Origin: Lepidodermella squamata
Lineage: Eukaryota > Gastrotricha
Assembly: GCA_047495785.1 (NCBI GenBank)
Contig: JBLDXI010000038.1
Coordinates: forward strand, 310,001 to 374,000
Reading direction: 5' to 3'
Length of the DNA stretch: 64,000 nt
This document shows positions 37,219 through 52,150 of the stretch, one piece after another. The position numbers and the translations under genes were made by a program. The notes below the pieces were generated by a model. That model searched no databases. It was not told where the DNA came from and saw only the letters and a list, made by a program, of their open reading frames with translations. Each line of letters opens with the position of its first letter. Position 1 is the first letter of the stretch.

Positions 37219-38070
37219 TTTTTTTAAGAATACAGAAAGTCTGTAGAAAAAAGCAAAGTCATAGCAGCAGTTAGAGATGACAGAGAGCGAGGCACGCGAC
37301 TAGCTTTTTTCGAAGCTTATCAAATAAAACCGAATATTACGGATAAGAAAACAAACGGCCGCGCACATTACATCACTTGATCCGTCAAGAAATGAGGTCG
37401 CGTGGCTGTGTTTTTCGCCAACTTTTTTTTCATGTCGTCTGAACACAATGCTGTATTGACTATGCTCATTCGCTGTTGTTTCAATGGAGAACTGGAAAAC
37501 ACAATAAATGTGGCAATAAATGAATGAGATTGCGATCAGGAAAATTTGATTATGCACACCACTAAACGTCCGATAATGAATGATACCTAGCGGTGCAATT
37601 GGTGATTTGCATTGCTGTTTGTCGAGGGGTCAATGAGCAAACGACAGAAGCGCAGACTAGTAAAATACATGCATCGCCAATTGAGAGAAGATTCAACGTG
37701 CAACTATGGATATTGATTCAAGCATTTCACGTTCAAACATTGTGACATAACAATTCACCTCTATTTTCTGCGACAGTGCTGTACGGCCATTCATCCTGCG
37801 TTCAAAAAGACGATAGTTTATTAAATTCATTTTCATTCACGGTTTGAATTCTCGGAACTCCGTGGATCCATTTCTGTCGGCCTATTAATAGTCGCGGCTC
37901 AAAAAAATATGATCATATTTCACCCTACGCCACCCATCTGACCATGGATCTGCTACAAGCTCAGCATTCAGTGCGTAGACTTTGGGTGTCTCCTGGAAAG
38001 CGAGTGTAAAATTATCGTTGGTTTCAGCAAATAGTCAAGCTTCAATATGAATCAGACTGGTAATAATATC
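37219..38070. other. intergenic region
   Basis: No supported gene. It contains the promoter side of the RING-FLYWCH gene. Confidence 0.5.
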
Positions 38071-38317
38071 GGTTCTATGCCAATTGAGCAAACGAAAATT
38101 GAGCAAGGGCTTTTGAGCAACGATATGAGAGCAAACGAATTTAGAGCAAAACGACACAAGAGCAAATTGTGTTTACAATAAATAAGAGCTAAACATAATT
38201 ATTAAATTTGCTCTCGTGTCGTTTTGCTCTAAATTCGTTTGCTCTCATATCGTTGCTCAAAAGCCCTTGCTCAATTTTCGTTTGCTCAATTTTCGTTTGC
38301 TCAATTAGCATAGAACC
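38071..38317. repeat. foldback element built from spaced GAGCAA units
   Basis: The left arm (38071-38168) and right arm (38205-38317) are nearly perfect reverse complements; the right arm has one extra 15-nt unit. Each arm is a series of GAGCAA motifs about 15 nt apart (TTGAGCAAACGAAAA, TTGAGCAAGGGC and so on). The outer ends are GGTTCTATGC and GCATAGAACC. There is no coding capacity. It lies just downstream of the TRPM gene. Confidence 0.9.
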
Positions 38318-38550
38318 AGAATATCATTATGAAAATGCCAATTTTTCAATATTTTCAATTTCACCAATTTCGGCAGGCTGAGGAAAAGAAGCCTGCCCTA
38401 TAGCCGATGTTTACAGCAAGATCGACCTGGAATAATAACCCGAACTTCAAAATCAACTCCACATTATTTATTTACCCAGTGATAAGTAGAAATTAAGGTC
38501 ATCGGCGCAAATGATTGGTTATAGTTAAAGCTCTTGCTGAATAAAATTTT

Positions 38551-41500
38551 TCACACGAAATTTTGAGATTTTGGAAGTTTATCAAGGTGTAGATAGATGT
38601 TCTCGTGGCAAATGATTTTATCGCGAGTTTCAACATGCTCAGCTATGTCCTCAAGGCGATCTTCAATGCTTTTCATTCGACTTCTCAAGCTAGAAAAAAA
38701 CAATTGTTTTCAAATGGGTGTTTAATTTGAACTTATTATTACCTTTCAACTGAATTCTTGCTGCTTTCAGCAAGGTTCTGCTGATCTAAAGATATTTCCA
38801 CCGCGTTACGCTCAAACATTTCCAGCCTCCTGTATTCGAAATCAGCGATATCGTTACCAATGAAATACTCCTCTGGAAAACAGAATGTTTACGTATAGTT
38901 GAAAAAGCCACTGAAAGCTTACTGAAATCAGTTTTTTGAGGAATCCCAGGTTTAGGCTTGCAGTTATTGTTCAAATGAACAAATAATCGATAGATGAGTT
39001 CGAAAATCATCAGCGGACTTGGCAAAACAGGTTTGTTGTAGAACTCGTAGACGTATCGATAAGAACCGAAACGCCACCTTTTACCAGCAACCGCCCGGCT
39101 CTCTTGCATTGTTCCAACAAAGAAAGCGATCAACATTTTCAGCAGTAAGATGTTGGTGAACAGCAGGAAGAAGATGTACAATATTATGGCGACGATATTG
39201 CGTTGCGAACAACTTGTGGTCCTGGAGATAAGGTCATCGCTAGCGACGTCGGATGACACGCCATCAGTCAGGCTCGCTACTATCGACTTGACCGCTGGGT
39301 TGTTGTTAGGAAAGCGGCACGTGCCTTCGGTATCTCTTCGAGTTTCATCTAGCGATGTGATGAAAATCTGCCACATTTTGTTGTAGGAAACGTCGAGGAG
39401 GAGGTGCAGAAAGCTCCATGTTGAGTCGATCGGAGCTTCTGGATACAGCAGGGCGTAAATTGGCACGGCGAAAGCCAAGACAACGATGGAGTACATCAGA
39501 ATGAAGAAGATCAAATCACGGAACTAAAACGACAAAAATTCAAGCTTTTGCAAGGCGAATGTATCAATCGGTTTACCATCAATGTTGCTACAACAAGTTT
39601 CGGCCCAACGCTTTCGATCATGTAGAAGAAACGGAAGGCTTGAAACCAGTATAGGAGGCAAGCAACGGCGTAGGTTGATCTCGGGAAGATGAAATCATCC
39701 GGAGCCATGATGAATCTCTGAATCACTGCGGTGACCGTTAGCAGAAACGCAATCGTCTCCATTATTATCCAACTATCGTTGAAGAAACTCTCAATTTTTT
39801 CCGTGAACGATAAAGAGGTCTCGGTAGTAATCTAAGAAAGACTGAATAACGCATCGTTATATAAACGGATACTTAAGATTACCATTCTCAGTTTGTCCAT
39901 AATGAATACGACAGCCCAGATCCATATAACGATCTCAACTGGTGTAACCTCATTAGGCATGGCCCCGGCAAAGATGAAGTACGAGAACAGAAGGAGATAG
40001 ATCAGCAAAAACAGAGAATGAACCATGAATTTCGCGATTGGTGAGCTGTACAGATAGAAAATGGCTAGAAAGAAGGATATAGTTTTGTTCTTCTTGTCAG
40101 TTGCGAGACCGGCTCTCAACAGGACAAGATCAGTCGGAGCGTTCTTGTTCGACGAGGCCAAGTTGTAGGTAGATTTTCGCCTGTTGTGATGATGCCCTGA
40201 GGGTGCCACTGTCTGTTTGCTTGGGCAACAGCCACCCTTCTCCACATCATCTTCTCGCGGAATAATCGAATCGCGTCTATCCATGCCGAAAGTCAAGTCC
40301 AGATTCATAGGCTGGCCGCCTGCACTGGTGACCTGCCTCTCCTCGACTATCGAAGACTCCTCGAATCGTAGTAGGAATATGAGGCCAGGGGTTAAAATCG
40401 GGATCATAGTCAGGTAAATTAGCGATGTTCGCGTGAATGTTGCGATCCTCCCTAACCAAATCATATTAAGTTTCGTTTGAACCTAGTCAGGAATAATTGA
40501 ATATAACAATGAAAAGGATTTGAAATGCCTACGGCAGGTTCGTCCATGAAATCAGCCTTTCTCCCGTAGTATGCTATTTCCAAAACATTCAGCCCTTGCC
40601 ACATGTGAAGACTTCTTGTTAGCAATTGAAAGCATCTATGCTGATCTTGATCATAGCAGACCGATAACAGGCCAATTGCCCTGTTTTGCCAGTCCCTTTG
40701 AAGTCGGCAAATTAAAATACAAAAACTTTCGTTGAGAAAGCAAACTTTGAGTGATTCGAGTATGATGTCGCAATATCCATCATATCTAAACGTTGGGCTT
40801 CTTTGGATAGAGATTTCAGAAAATTCGAAGCCATCAAAGCTGATCCCATGTTATCCCCGCCAATAGTCCACAGCCGCTGAGCCATTTCGCGTCGATTCAA
40901 GATCAAGCAAAGTAGGAAAATGTCTCGAACTCCTGCAATATTGCCAAATATATTCGAAAATTTAATTTCTGACTGCTCACTCACCGCAGTCATATTCGAC
41001 TGCTTTGCGGTGCTTATTTTCTTCGTGACGAGCCAATTCAGCTTCGCCAGTGAAGGTATTGTCCATATAACAGCCTAATAGCTCGGCCAATACCTGACCC
41101 AAATTTCGGTCGAGCTTCTGATTGCTCTTTTCCAGCACAGCTTCATCGTTGGTCGAATTAACCAACAACGTTCGGAAAAGCTTAGCATACACCTGAACTG
41201 ATTTGACGTTGAAATCGATGAAAATCTATTATATAATTGGGATTACGCTATTATGGGCGTCAAGTTTTATAGCTCCAAACCTTGGTGTAAAATTTCTTAA
41301 CCAAATCGCGTTTCAAGAATTTGTTCAGATCGATTCTGCCGTATTTGAGGTAAATATTGAGAAATTTTGGTTGATCCTGTTCAATCGCTCGAATTATCCC
41401 GTCATGAATAACCGATTTAGAGCAGATCGCTTTGTGATTGTCGTACAATATGCTCGCAGCTACGTCGGCTCTGTTCCACAGCTCGGCAATCGTAAAATAG

Positions 41501-43207
41501 GTTTGCGAGTTTCCAGTACCAGACTTTACAAGGGCGTCCATGATGGCGCGGTCGAGAGTGGGTCGCTCTTCGTTGTTACTGAACATGTCAACAATTGATA
41601 TCTGAAACAAATCACGTAAATATTTACCGCTTTTAACTAAGATTGATCTTCTTACAAAGTTGCGATTGGTACCCAAAATGTTTCGTATCTTAAGAAGCGT
41701 CTCTTTTTCACGTTCTGAATGCCCCTTGCTCGCTGAAGAAAAGCATCGCTTGAATTCTGGATGCTTTCGAATTCTCTCCTCAAAATCAGCATGAAAATGG
41801 CTGTTTGGCTCAGCAGATGCGGCACTGAATCAAGTAGAAACCTTTTAAAATGTCCGAAATATGGTAAATATATTTTACCTGTACGTCTCAGAATTGTTGC
41901 CGTAGTACAGCCTGGCATCTCGATCTTCAGGAGGGGATGAAATTAGGTAGGCAAAAGCCAAAACGTCACCTATTCCGCCAAATCCTGGAAGAATGATGAC
42001 TGGACGGCGATACGACTTGATAGAGCCTTCATTCTCTAAGTTTTGACCCTCTTCAACGCACACAGATTCGGCCACCGTCTCCAGTGTATTCGGCCCGCCC
42101 CCGACCACAAGCAATACAAGAGGAGTTAACGAGGTCGATTCGCCCTTCTCAAATAACGGCTTGCTTGCGATGTAGTGAAGAAGTCTGGAACGAAATTTAA
42201 TCTCTTCGCCAAAGCGTTTGTCTCTAGCATTGTCGATCAGAAGGAAACAGTTGTGGCCAGGGTCGAGAGATGGGTAATTGCCGGCTTCTGCAGCGTTTTC
42301 GACGAAATACTTAGCCGGCCATTTTCCAGTAGCATCTTCGTAACTTATAGTCGAAACGGCTGATTCGTTATCCCCGACACCGGTTGAAATCCGCCATTCG
42401 TCATTTTCGCCATCTCGCCCGCTTACTAAAACAGATCTGTTGTGGATAACGCCCCACGATGCTACCCCGATGCAAGTTATCATTTTGTCGCGGTGCGTCA
42501 GGCGGTACTTGGTGACCGCATCGCCGACTAGTTTCATAATACCAGCATGGGTGCCACCCGTTACCAGCCACGCATTAGCATTCCTAGCTGCATCAATCAA
42601 AGATCTGTTGAATCGATCAATCGCTTGCTTATCGACGTGAACGAATTCTGATGCGGATCCGGTAACCTCGATTATCAGCTGAGGCTTGGGTATTCCGAAT
42701 AACCGACGCTCGGTTAGCAAATGATAGACGCGTTGCAAATAGACCTCGTTGACTGATCGGCCGGTTAGTCGGATGTATTTAGCTGAGGAACCCGGTACGA
42801 CGGTCGTAGGGTCGACTGATTTACCGGGGTAGAATTTTATTTTGCCAAATGTATCGCATGGATAGGGCGCTGTGTCGCTGTCCGAGCTCCATTTTTTCTC
42901 TTCTTTGGCCTCATTTTTAGGCCGAAAGACCCGTTCGTCTATGTGCCACTTCAGAGGTTGGCCGCACTCGCAATCGTCCCTTTAACAAATAGCCACTTGG
43001 TTACCTAAAGATATAGGGAACTGTTGTCTTACGGTTTCAGAAATTTGTTTTTCGCGGCATGTTTTTCGCCGATTTTGACGTAGCGCTGGCATTTTCTAAG
43101 CTCGAAATGGTCTCTTACGTAGCGTGCTATATGCTCTTCGATTGGCTAGAAAAAACTGTCTTATAGGCTAGTGAACTATCAATCAAATCAAACTCACCTC
43201 ATCCATG
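38551..43207 (-). CDS. TRPM-like: TRPM-family cation channel
   Basis: This many-exon gene (ATG 43207, TGA at 38551-38553) encodes a melastatin-type TRP channel. The N-terminus has the CxC/CGQPLKWH segment and the large TRPM homology region (PQLIIEVTGSASEF, WLVTGGTHAGIMKLVG, CIGVASWGVI). The membrane part follows (PIAKFMVHSLFLLIYLLLF, FSYFIFAGA, WIWAVVFIMDKLRM), then S6 NILLLKMLIAFFVGTM. The TRP domain WRFGSYRYVYEFYNKPVLPS is typical. It ends with a coiled coil (LRSRMKSIEDRLEDIAEHVE) and no kinase or NUDT9 enzyme domain, so it is closer to TRPM8/TRPM2 without the enzyme. It conducts cations in a membrane; the stimulus cannot be inferred. Confidence 0.92.
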
Positions 43208-43775
43208 GACCAAAAATATTTATTACAAAATCACTATTGCACCTGAGCAACAAATTCCTCCGAGTATATTATTACTGCTCACGGTTCATTTTCGTGAATG
43301 GCTTCGTGGATACCATTCAGCCACGTTTTCATCAATGAAAGGGTAAATGAAAGAATGACCTTTAGCAAATATTCGCGTTTTATTAGGAAAATTTAAAAAT
43401 TTCAATCATTCGCGCAATCAACATTATTTTCATTCCTCACATGTTGCAATAAGAGTCTGCGAATGGCAGTGTCTAAAATCGTTCGCATAAAAATTCAGCA
43501 ATCGGAAATCGAATCAGCAAGCTTGAACGGGTTCACAAGATAGTGCCGGGCCGGTCTACGTATACAACGGGAGAAATAGCAGGCCGAAGAAATCAGTGTA
43601 GCAGCATCGAACGTCGGTTTTACATAGATATAAAATATTTGAAATTTCACAACAAGTGGCGAGCTGTCATTTGGAGACCGGAAGAGTGACAAACCGACCA
43701 AGAGTTATATTTCGGAAAAAATCATTTATCTAGAATAAAAAATTATTATGAGAACTGTATAATACAGGAATAAAA
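43208..43775. other. intergenic region
   Basis: Nothing recognisable. It lies between the TRPM start and the FIH-1 stop codon on the same strand. Confidence 0.5.
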
Positions 43776-45091
<1,316 letters not shown>

Positions 45092-45747
45092 GATGTATCG
45101 ACGTTATCCAAACAGTTGAACTAAAATGACCACGTCAGCTGATTCTGCGAATACGGACTATACAAGTTTTCGTGAGAACTATTGATATTAATATATTTGC
45201 TTCAGTAGGTACCTTCAGTCAGTCGGTCAGCTATCAGCTGGAACCAAGAGGCGCATATATTTGTTCCATAAAAAAACTTTCCCCAATCTGTGGCCCTTGA
45301 CACCCTCTGTCAAAGATAAAAAACAATAACAATAATTGTTTATAAACCATCAGATATTAACAGAATTATGCATAACAAATAAACATTGATTCTTTTAAAT
45401 GATTATTATGTCAAAAATTAATGAAAAGCCTCGTCGTGCAAGTGTTCTCATCATCGTTGGGCGAGGGCTGTCGTGTCGCGTTGTCGTGTCGTGATGTGCA
45501 ACAGACGAATTGGGAAATCATTTCTCTTGTTGTTATAGCTTGGACTGGCAGATATGTCTGCAGTAAATTTCTAGCTCAGTTGGATATTTTCTACAATGTC
45601 TCAAGTCGCCTAAAGTTGGCAAAGGCTCCTTAGGCTTGAAGAGGCGGACTTCTTTATAACTACTATAGAACAATTTTACATACTTCCTACTTTTCCCTAA
45701 CGATAATTCTAACTTATTTATTTTGATATTTATCCTTTAGGGATTGA
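45092..45747. other. divergent intergenic region
   Basis: The gap between head-to-head FIH-1 and the RRM gene. 45421-45633 is an open frame without recognisable features. 45741 is preceded by TTATCCTTTAG, so a 5' UTR intron acceptor just before the RRM start is likely. Confidence 0.45.
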
Positions 45748-46851
45748 ATGGCTCGTAACGGAGGGACTGACTGCAAGCTCTACATTGGTGGTCTTGAGAA
45801 AGATACCAATGAGCAAGAGCTTGAAGATGCTTTCGCGAAATTCGGCACCGTTTCTGATGTTTGGATTTCTCGCGATCGCCCAGGTTTCGGTTTTGTTACA
45901 TTCGACAGCGCCGATTGTGCTGACGAGGCTGTACGAAATCTGAATGGAGCTACTGTCGCCGGCTGCAAGATCCGCGTCGAAGTCGCTGGCCAGAAGCGTC
46001 CGGGAGGCGGAGGTCGCGGAGGCTTCCGTGGCGGACGTGGTGGATACGGCGATGGAGGTTGTTATACCTCTTCATATTGGAGCATTACTTGATGATATTT
46101 CTGTCTAGGCTATGGCGGCGGTGGATTCGGCGGTGGCTATGGTGGTGGCGGAAGCTATGGCGGTGGTTCGTTCTTTTTTATTATGCTCGATCATTTTTAC
46201 GTATTATCTTTCAGGTCGCGGTGGTGGTGGCGGCGGCGGTATTAGCAGAGTGCTTTGATTTGATGCCTTTTACCAGTTTGTCTATTTTAGGAAACTGCTA
46301 CAACTGCGGTGAAAGCGGCCATTTCTCGCGCGAATGCCCTAACGGTTAGTTTTTTTATGTAATATTTTAAAGAGTTATGTTGACTCATCGAAATAATGCG
46401 CGTTATCCAAATTGTAGTAATATTTCTTGCGCTGTAAAAATTCAAGATTTTTTGATGTGTTTTGATGTGAATCTATTATTTCACAAGCTAATTCAAGAAT
46501 GTGATGCTTTGCATTGTTGTTAAAACTAATTATCCATATTTTTACAGGCGGCAGTGGTGGTGGCGGTGGTCGTCCGGGAGGCCGTGGCGGTTTCGGCGGA
46601 GGTCAGTTCATTTGCGTTTGTTTCTGAAATTGAAATTATACTGTGGAATTTTAAAGGCCGTGGTGGACGAGGAGGTGGTGGCAACTGCGTAAGTCGAAGC
46701 CAGTCTTAAAACAATGCGTTTTTTCAAGAAGTTTTTTTCCTTGTAACAGTACAACTGCGGTGAAAGCGGCCATTTCTCCCGAGAATGCCCTAACGGTGGC
46801 GGTGGCGGCGGTGGCGGCCGTTCAGGCTATGGTGGTCGTGGAGGATTCTAA
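45748..46851 (+). CDS. glycine-rich RNA-binding protein: RRM plus two CCHC zinc knuckles
   Basis: Exon 1 encodes an RRM (CKLYIGGLEKDTNEQELEDA with RNP2, and RPGFGFVTFD as RNP1). Several tiny exons then encode Gly/Tyr/Arg-rich repeats and two identical zinc knuckles (CYNCGESGHFSRECPNG). It ends RSGYGGRGGF. The layout recalls SRSF7 (RRM plus one knuckle), but an RGG-rich tail replaces the RS domain. It probably binds RNA in the nucleus, in splicing or mRNA handling. Introns are phase 1 within Gly codons. The second knuckle is split by an intron after its first Cys while the first knuckle is not. Confidence 0.85.
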
Positions 46852-47381
46852 ATCTTTCCACTCAGCTGAACCAGTGATCGGCACATAGTATCGCGCACGC
46901 ATACGTACTCAGACTGAAGCATAATGTATTATAATAGTTCGAAACATTTCGCCACCGTCAATAGTTCATGAATAATAGAGCCAATATTTTTACACACAAA
47001 AATCGTTCAGCCTGAGAGGTTATACGATTGAGCCACGATTTTTGTTGTGTTTCTCCTTGTTCGTCTTATTTACTCGGTATTCACAACTGATGGGAATTGC
47101 GTGTGCATAATTGCTCATTTGCACTTCATACTTTCACACGTGATTTTTGCTCTTACGATATAACTTAATTCGATTCATCAGTGTTTGGGATTGAACGGAA
47201 ACATGTATCATTGCTAGTCGCTATTTCGCGATTTTGGTGTCTGTCGTAATCTTCTTGAAACAAATCAATCGCCACCTTTTTTAAGGAAATTGGAGTTCGG
47301 ATTATCTGGGTCAATAAGTAAGGTGATTTTTTGTCTGTTTTAGATTTTATTTTATCCTGAGAAGTTGATGGCTGACTGACA
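46852..47381. other. intergenic region
   Basis: No gene seen. It contains the 3' UTR of the RRM gene and the upstream region of SEC24. Confidence 0.5.
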
Positions 47382-50300
47382 ATGTACCAAACACCGCCAA
47401 ACGGACCTTTCAACCCGAACGGACCGACCTACGGGGCACCCACTGCTCCGTTTCAACAGCCTCCTTCGCAACCTGCTGCTGCCCCTCCAGTTTTCAACGC
47501 TGCTAACGTATGGCCGCCCGTTTCTGGGCCCTCGCGGTTTCCACCTCCTCCGACTAATGGCAGCCAGAACACTCAGCAGCCTCAGCAATACCCGCCTCAA
47601 ACGAATTATGGGGCACAACCCTATCAAAATGGTATCGGTCAATATCAGCCTCCTCCCCCGGCTCCAGTACCCGGTCAGCTACCGCCATCTCAGTCGACCA
47701 CTAAACTCGATGCTACCGAAGGACAATACACCCCGAAATCGACTCCTGCTTCGACCCCGGCAGTGCCACAAGCCTTTCCGCCTCAATCCTTTCCCCAGCA
47801 GCAACCGCAACTGCAACCTTTCGGTCCACCCAGCGCGTTTCCTCCGAGACCAGCTGCGGGTCTGAATCAAACGTTTGCTCCGAATGCTCCACCGCCCTCT
47901 GCGACCAGTTTTCCGCAACAGCAAGCACCCCCTCAACAAAACCATGTGATGGCAAACGGCGTTCACGCTCCTCCTCCGCCGATGCCTGGTCAGCAGGCAC
48001 CACCCCCGGTCCCCCCTCAGTCTTTTCCAGCCCAGTCGTTCCCACCCCAAAATTCGTATAATAATCAACAGCAGCAGTACTATAACGGTCCTCCGCAACA
48101 GAATCAACCCAATTCAGCTGCTGCCGGTCTTCGAACACCTTCAACGCCCGACCCGTTATCGCTATCTGCGAGTTTCAACCGGCTAGCTGTACAAGGTGGT
48201 ACGCAACAAGATCAAATGTCCGCTGTCAACGTTCTACAGTTCGCTAGTCCCGCCGATACAAGACTGCTGCCTCTCGAAGGTGTGCATACCGAACACGTTC
48301 GACCGCCGCTATCGAGTGACCTACGTCGTATGAACGCTTCACCCGACGTGGTACGCTGCACCCTGAATTGCATCCCTCAGACTGAACAACTGCTTCGAAA
48401 GAGTCGACTACCACTCGCGCTGGTCTTGCATCCGTACAAGGATCTTCAATCCCTCGCGCTGATTCAGTCATCCGTGATTGTGCGGTGCAAAACCTGCCGC
48501 GCCTATATCAACCCGTTTGTTCAGTTCCTCGACCAGTGTCACTACTGGCGGTGTAATATCTGCGGTCGGACGAACGAAGTGCCGGATGATTTTTTCTACG
48601 ACCCTGTCAATCGAAATTCTGGCTCGCCGATGAATCGACCCGAGGTGAAATCGGCCACTATCGAATTTATCGCCCCTCAAGAGTACTGCGTCCGACCTCC
48701 TCAGCCTGCTGTCTACGCATTTTTACTGGACGTTTCGGCGACCGCGCTGCAAACCGGCTATCTGTCGGTGGTTTGCGAGGAGGTCAAGGCGCTTCTAGAC
48801 CGGTTGCCTGGCGATAAGCGGCGGCAGATGGCGTTCATCGCCTTCGATTCAAATCTGCATGTTTTTAGTCTTGATGCCGAATCGATGAGCCAACCACGTA
48901 TGATGACGATTTCCGAATTGGACGAAGTTTTCCTACCTGAGCCGGATGGCTTGTTGGTTAATTTCGAAGACAATCGGGAAATGATTATTCAACTGCTGGA
49001 TAACTTGCCATACACCTTTGGCCAGACAGGAACTACTGAGGGCACTGCAGCTGGGGCTGCTCTACTTTTCGCTCAGAAGCTATTGGTTAGTGCCGATCAA
49101 TATAATTGAAATATTTTAAGGAGGATGTTTTTAATTTTAAGGCATCGACTGGTGGTCGCATCACTCTCTTCATGAGTCAACGGACAACAACAGGTCCTGG
49201 TGTGTTGGACGAGCGAGAAACCCAGAGTTCTGCTGCTCAAAATCAGAAGCAAATACAAAGCCTGATTGTTGAAGCAACTGATTTCTACAAGAAGTTTGCT
49301 CTCGATTGTAATAGCCAGCAAATAGGCTGCGATCTGTTCCTGCTCAGCCGCAACTATTCTGACCTGGCGTCGCTTAGTAAGTGAAACAAAATATGACTGC
49401 GTTTAAAATAATTTTATCTATTTTAAGGTGGCGCATCGAAATTTTCCGCTGGTTCGGTTTACTATTTCCCTGGCTTTGATATCGCGAAAAACCCGCTACA
49501 GCTGGAGCGATTCAGAAGGCAGCTACATCGCTATTTACTACGAAAAATTGGCTTCGAAGCGGTTTTGCGAATTCGATGCGCGAAAGGCTTGGCGCTCAGC
49601 TCGTTTCACGGCAATTTCTTCGTCAGGTCCACCGATTTGTTGTCGCTGGCTAATGTCAATCCTGACGCTGGTTACGCAGTTACGCTGAGTTACGACGAGT
49701 CCCTCGCCGATTCTCCGACCGTGTGTTTCCAAGTTGCGATTTTGTACACTTCTAGCAAGAGTGAACGCCGAATCCGGGTCCATACTCTATGCCTGCCGAC
49801 TACAAACCAGCTTACTGACGTGTTTAAATACGCCGATGAGCTGGCTATCACTTCATTGCTCGCTAAGTTGGCGGTCGATCGTTCGGTCAGTGATTCGCTG
49901 ACTGATGCGAGGGAAGCGTTAATGAGCGCCTGTGTCGACCCACTGGCCTCTTTCGCCAGCACCCTCACATCGGCTCATCGAAGCGACGTCTTGCTTGTAC
50001 CTTACTCACTGCGGCTTTTGCCAATATTGGTCTTGGCATTGCTCAAACATGTGAGATTTTAATGAATTTCGCTGATCTGTACTTATCCCCTGTCTTTTTA
50101 GCCTGCCTTTTCGACCGATGGTTTCATTAAGGCGGATGACCGAATCTATTCGATGGAGCAGTGCCGCAATTTGCCCCCGACTCAATTGTTGCTGAAAATC
50201 TACCCTAATCTATACAACTTGAATGTCCAACTCGATCAGGTGTGTTTAGCTGTTTTCTATCGATTTCTCTGGCACTTGTGTCTTCGATTCCTGCTTTAAC

Positions 50301-51077
50301 GAGCAGGGCAACACATGGGTGCAAAATTAACGTTCCAACCGCAATTTAACCATAGTTCGCATTTTCTAACGCGTTTTCGTTATTCACTTGACCGCGAATT
50401 TAGGGAGTCAAGTGGTTTACATTTTTCGTTTGCTTTTACAGAGCTCGACATGGAAGAGCTTTCCATTGCTTCGTCTTTCCTCGTCCAGCATTCAGCGGCA
50501 CGGACTGTACCTGCTTGACTGTTTCGACATAATGATGATTTTTGTCTGCAACGGCATTTCCGACGAAGTAGTGCAAGCGGTCTTCGATGTCCCGAGTTTC
50601 AATCACATTGTGGATGGAAGCGTAAGTCTTGGTCGATTTTACTTAATTTTACCACACAAATCCGGTGAGATTCCAGTATTTTTATGACTGGCGTCAGATC
50701 TTTTTGTGTGAAATTAAGGTAGCAAACTATTACGCTGGTTTAGAATTTTTCCGATTTCTCGATCAGTGGTACGTCCAACTTACATTTTTCGCATTTATTT
50801 TTAGCTGGAACTGCCGAGTCTACAAAACGACTATTCGCGGCTTATCAAAGAACTAATTGATCACAATAACAGCCAGCGCCCTGTACCTGCTGTGTTATTC
50901 GTTATCAAGTGAGTTATTTTTAGTGATAATTGTGGTCTTGATATATTTTTGAAAATTTCCAGGGATAATAGCATAAATAAAACGGCTTTTGTCCGTCGCC
51001 TCGTCGAAGACAAGTCCGAATCAGGTGCATCGACGGCTGAATTTCTGCAGTATATTCAAAAAGAACTCTCGAAATAA
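47382..51077 (+). CDS. SEC24: COPII coat subunit SEC24 (A/B type)
   Basis: Seven exons (47382-49085, 49142-49376, 49428-50050, 50102-50239, 50442-50621, 50805-50908, 50963-51077) give 3,099 nt, 1,032 residues. SEC24 selects cargo in COPII vesicles leaving the endoplasmic reticulum. After about 270 Pro/Gln-rich residues comes the zinc finger (VRCKTCRAYINPF and WRCNICGRTNEVPDDF). The trunk domain follows (PPQPAVYAFLLDVSATAL, RRQMAFIAFDSNLHVF), then the beta-sandwich (LRIRCAKGLALSSFHGNFFV), the helical region (LAVDRSVSDSLTDAREAL) and the gelsolin-like domain (HGLYLLDCFDIMMIFVCNGI). The overall pattern fits SEC24A/B better than C/D. Confidence 0.95.
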
Positions 51078-51980
51078 GGTTATAATATCAAGTGGACTTT
51101 TTGGTATATTTATTCTTCTTATCCATAAACATGGGGTTCAATGTTTGAAATGGAGAAAATGCAACAAATATTTTTAGGAACAGTTGTGGGTTATATTTAT
51201 CTGCCTATTTATGCATGTTTGTAAAGTAATAACCTAGTGAAACGACTTTCTTGCTTTGTCTCTTGAACCGATGATTTGTTTCTTTTTGATGGGCTCTATT
51301 ATCTATTTCCGGCGGTTTACTCTCGCTAAGGTATAATACGTCGAGTGTCAACTTGACCTGTATTCGATGAGAAAAATTATGATATTTAGTCTTGTGAAAT
51401 TTTGCTTCTCGTTCTCGAGGGCCATATTAATATTTATTCTTACTCTGTCACACGCTTTTCTATTCGTAACAAAATCGCTTTTTGTGATGCACCTTGTATA
51501 TCCTCTGCAACCCCGACGTACGTTGATGAAACCTAAAATTGATGCGAAACGGAGAAATTGAACGGAAATTATACGACAACCAAAAAGTGTTTTATTTAAG
51601 CAAATTACTGATTACGATCGTCATAATTTTGATTTGCTTGAATGAAAAAGTACAATTCGATCGTTAATTAACTAATGAGTCAAGCACGCATACTGCTATT
51701 CAAATAAATGACAGTGCAATCTTGATAATTTATTTCCAATTTTAGATATTTTAAATGAAAATATTCTCGGTTTACTCAAGACACGTCAGCCTCATGAATA
51801 ATTCATGAGGGCTGGAAATTTCTATCTTTTCGGGAAAATCGATACAAAGGGTTGAATGAAGTGCGTCGAAATCAATATTGTTTGAGGTAAATTTATATTT
51901 TTCTATTGTACTTGCTGGCTACCCTTGCGCATTTTCTTGACGCCGTTCGACTTGACTTGATGAAAAATGGCACGAGAAAA
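51078..51980. other. intergenic region
   Basis: No gene recognised. The right part probably holds the promoter and first exon of the snoRNA host gene; a pyrimidine-rich CTTGCGCATTTTCTTGACGC at about 51925 could be a TOP-like start. Confidence 0.4.
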
Positions 51981-52150
51981 AGCGCAAAAATGAAATGAAA
52001 TTCAATCAACTTGTACAACTAAAACTAAAGTGTTGTATCTTGTGAGTTAATTGTCGACATTTTTTATTTCAGATTTGGCTGATGAAATCGGAAAATGGGA
52101 ATTTCTGCAAAACTGCAAAAGGTGTGTAAACGTTCGATTCATTAAAAATT

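Noticed and set aside
45421-45633. A 70-codon frame upstream of the RRM gene.
   Set aside because: No family; more likely 5' UTR or its intron, since a splice acceptor precedes the RRM start codon.
47679-48144. Long antisense open frames opposite the SEC24 Pro/Gln-rich region.
   Set aside because: They arise from the compositional bias of the SEC24 N-terminus; no homology or splice signals.
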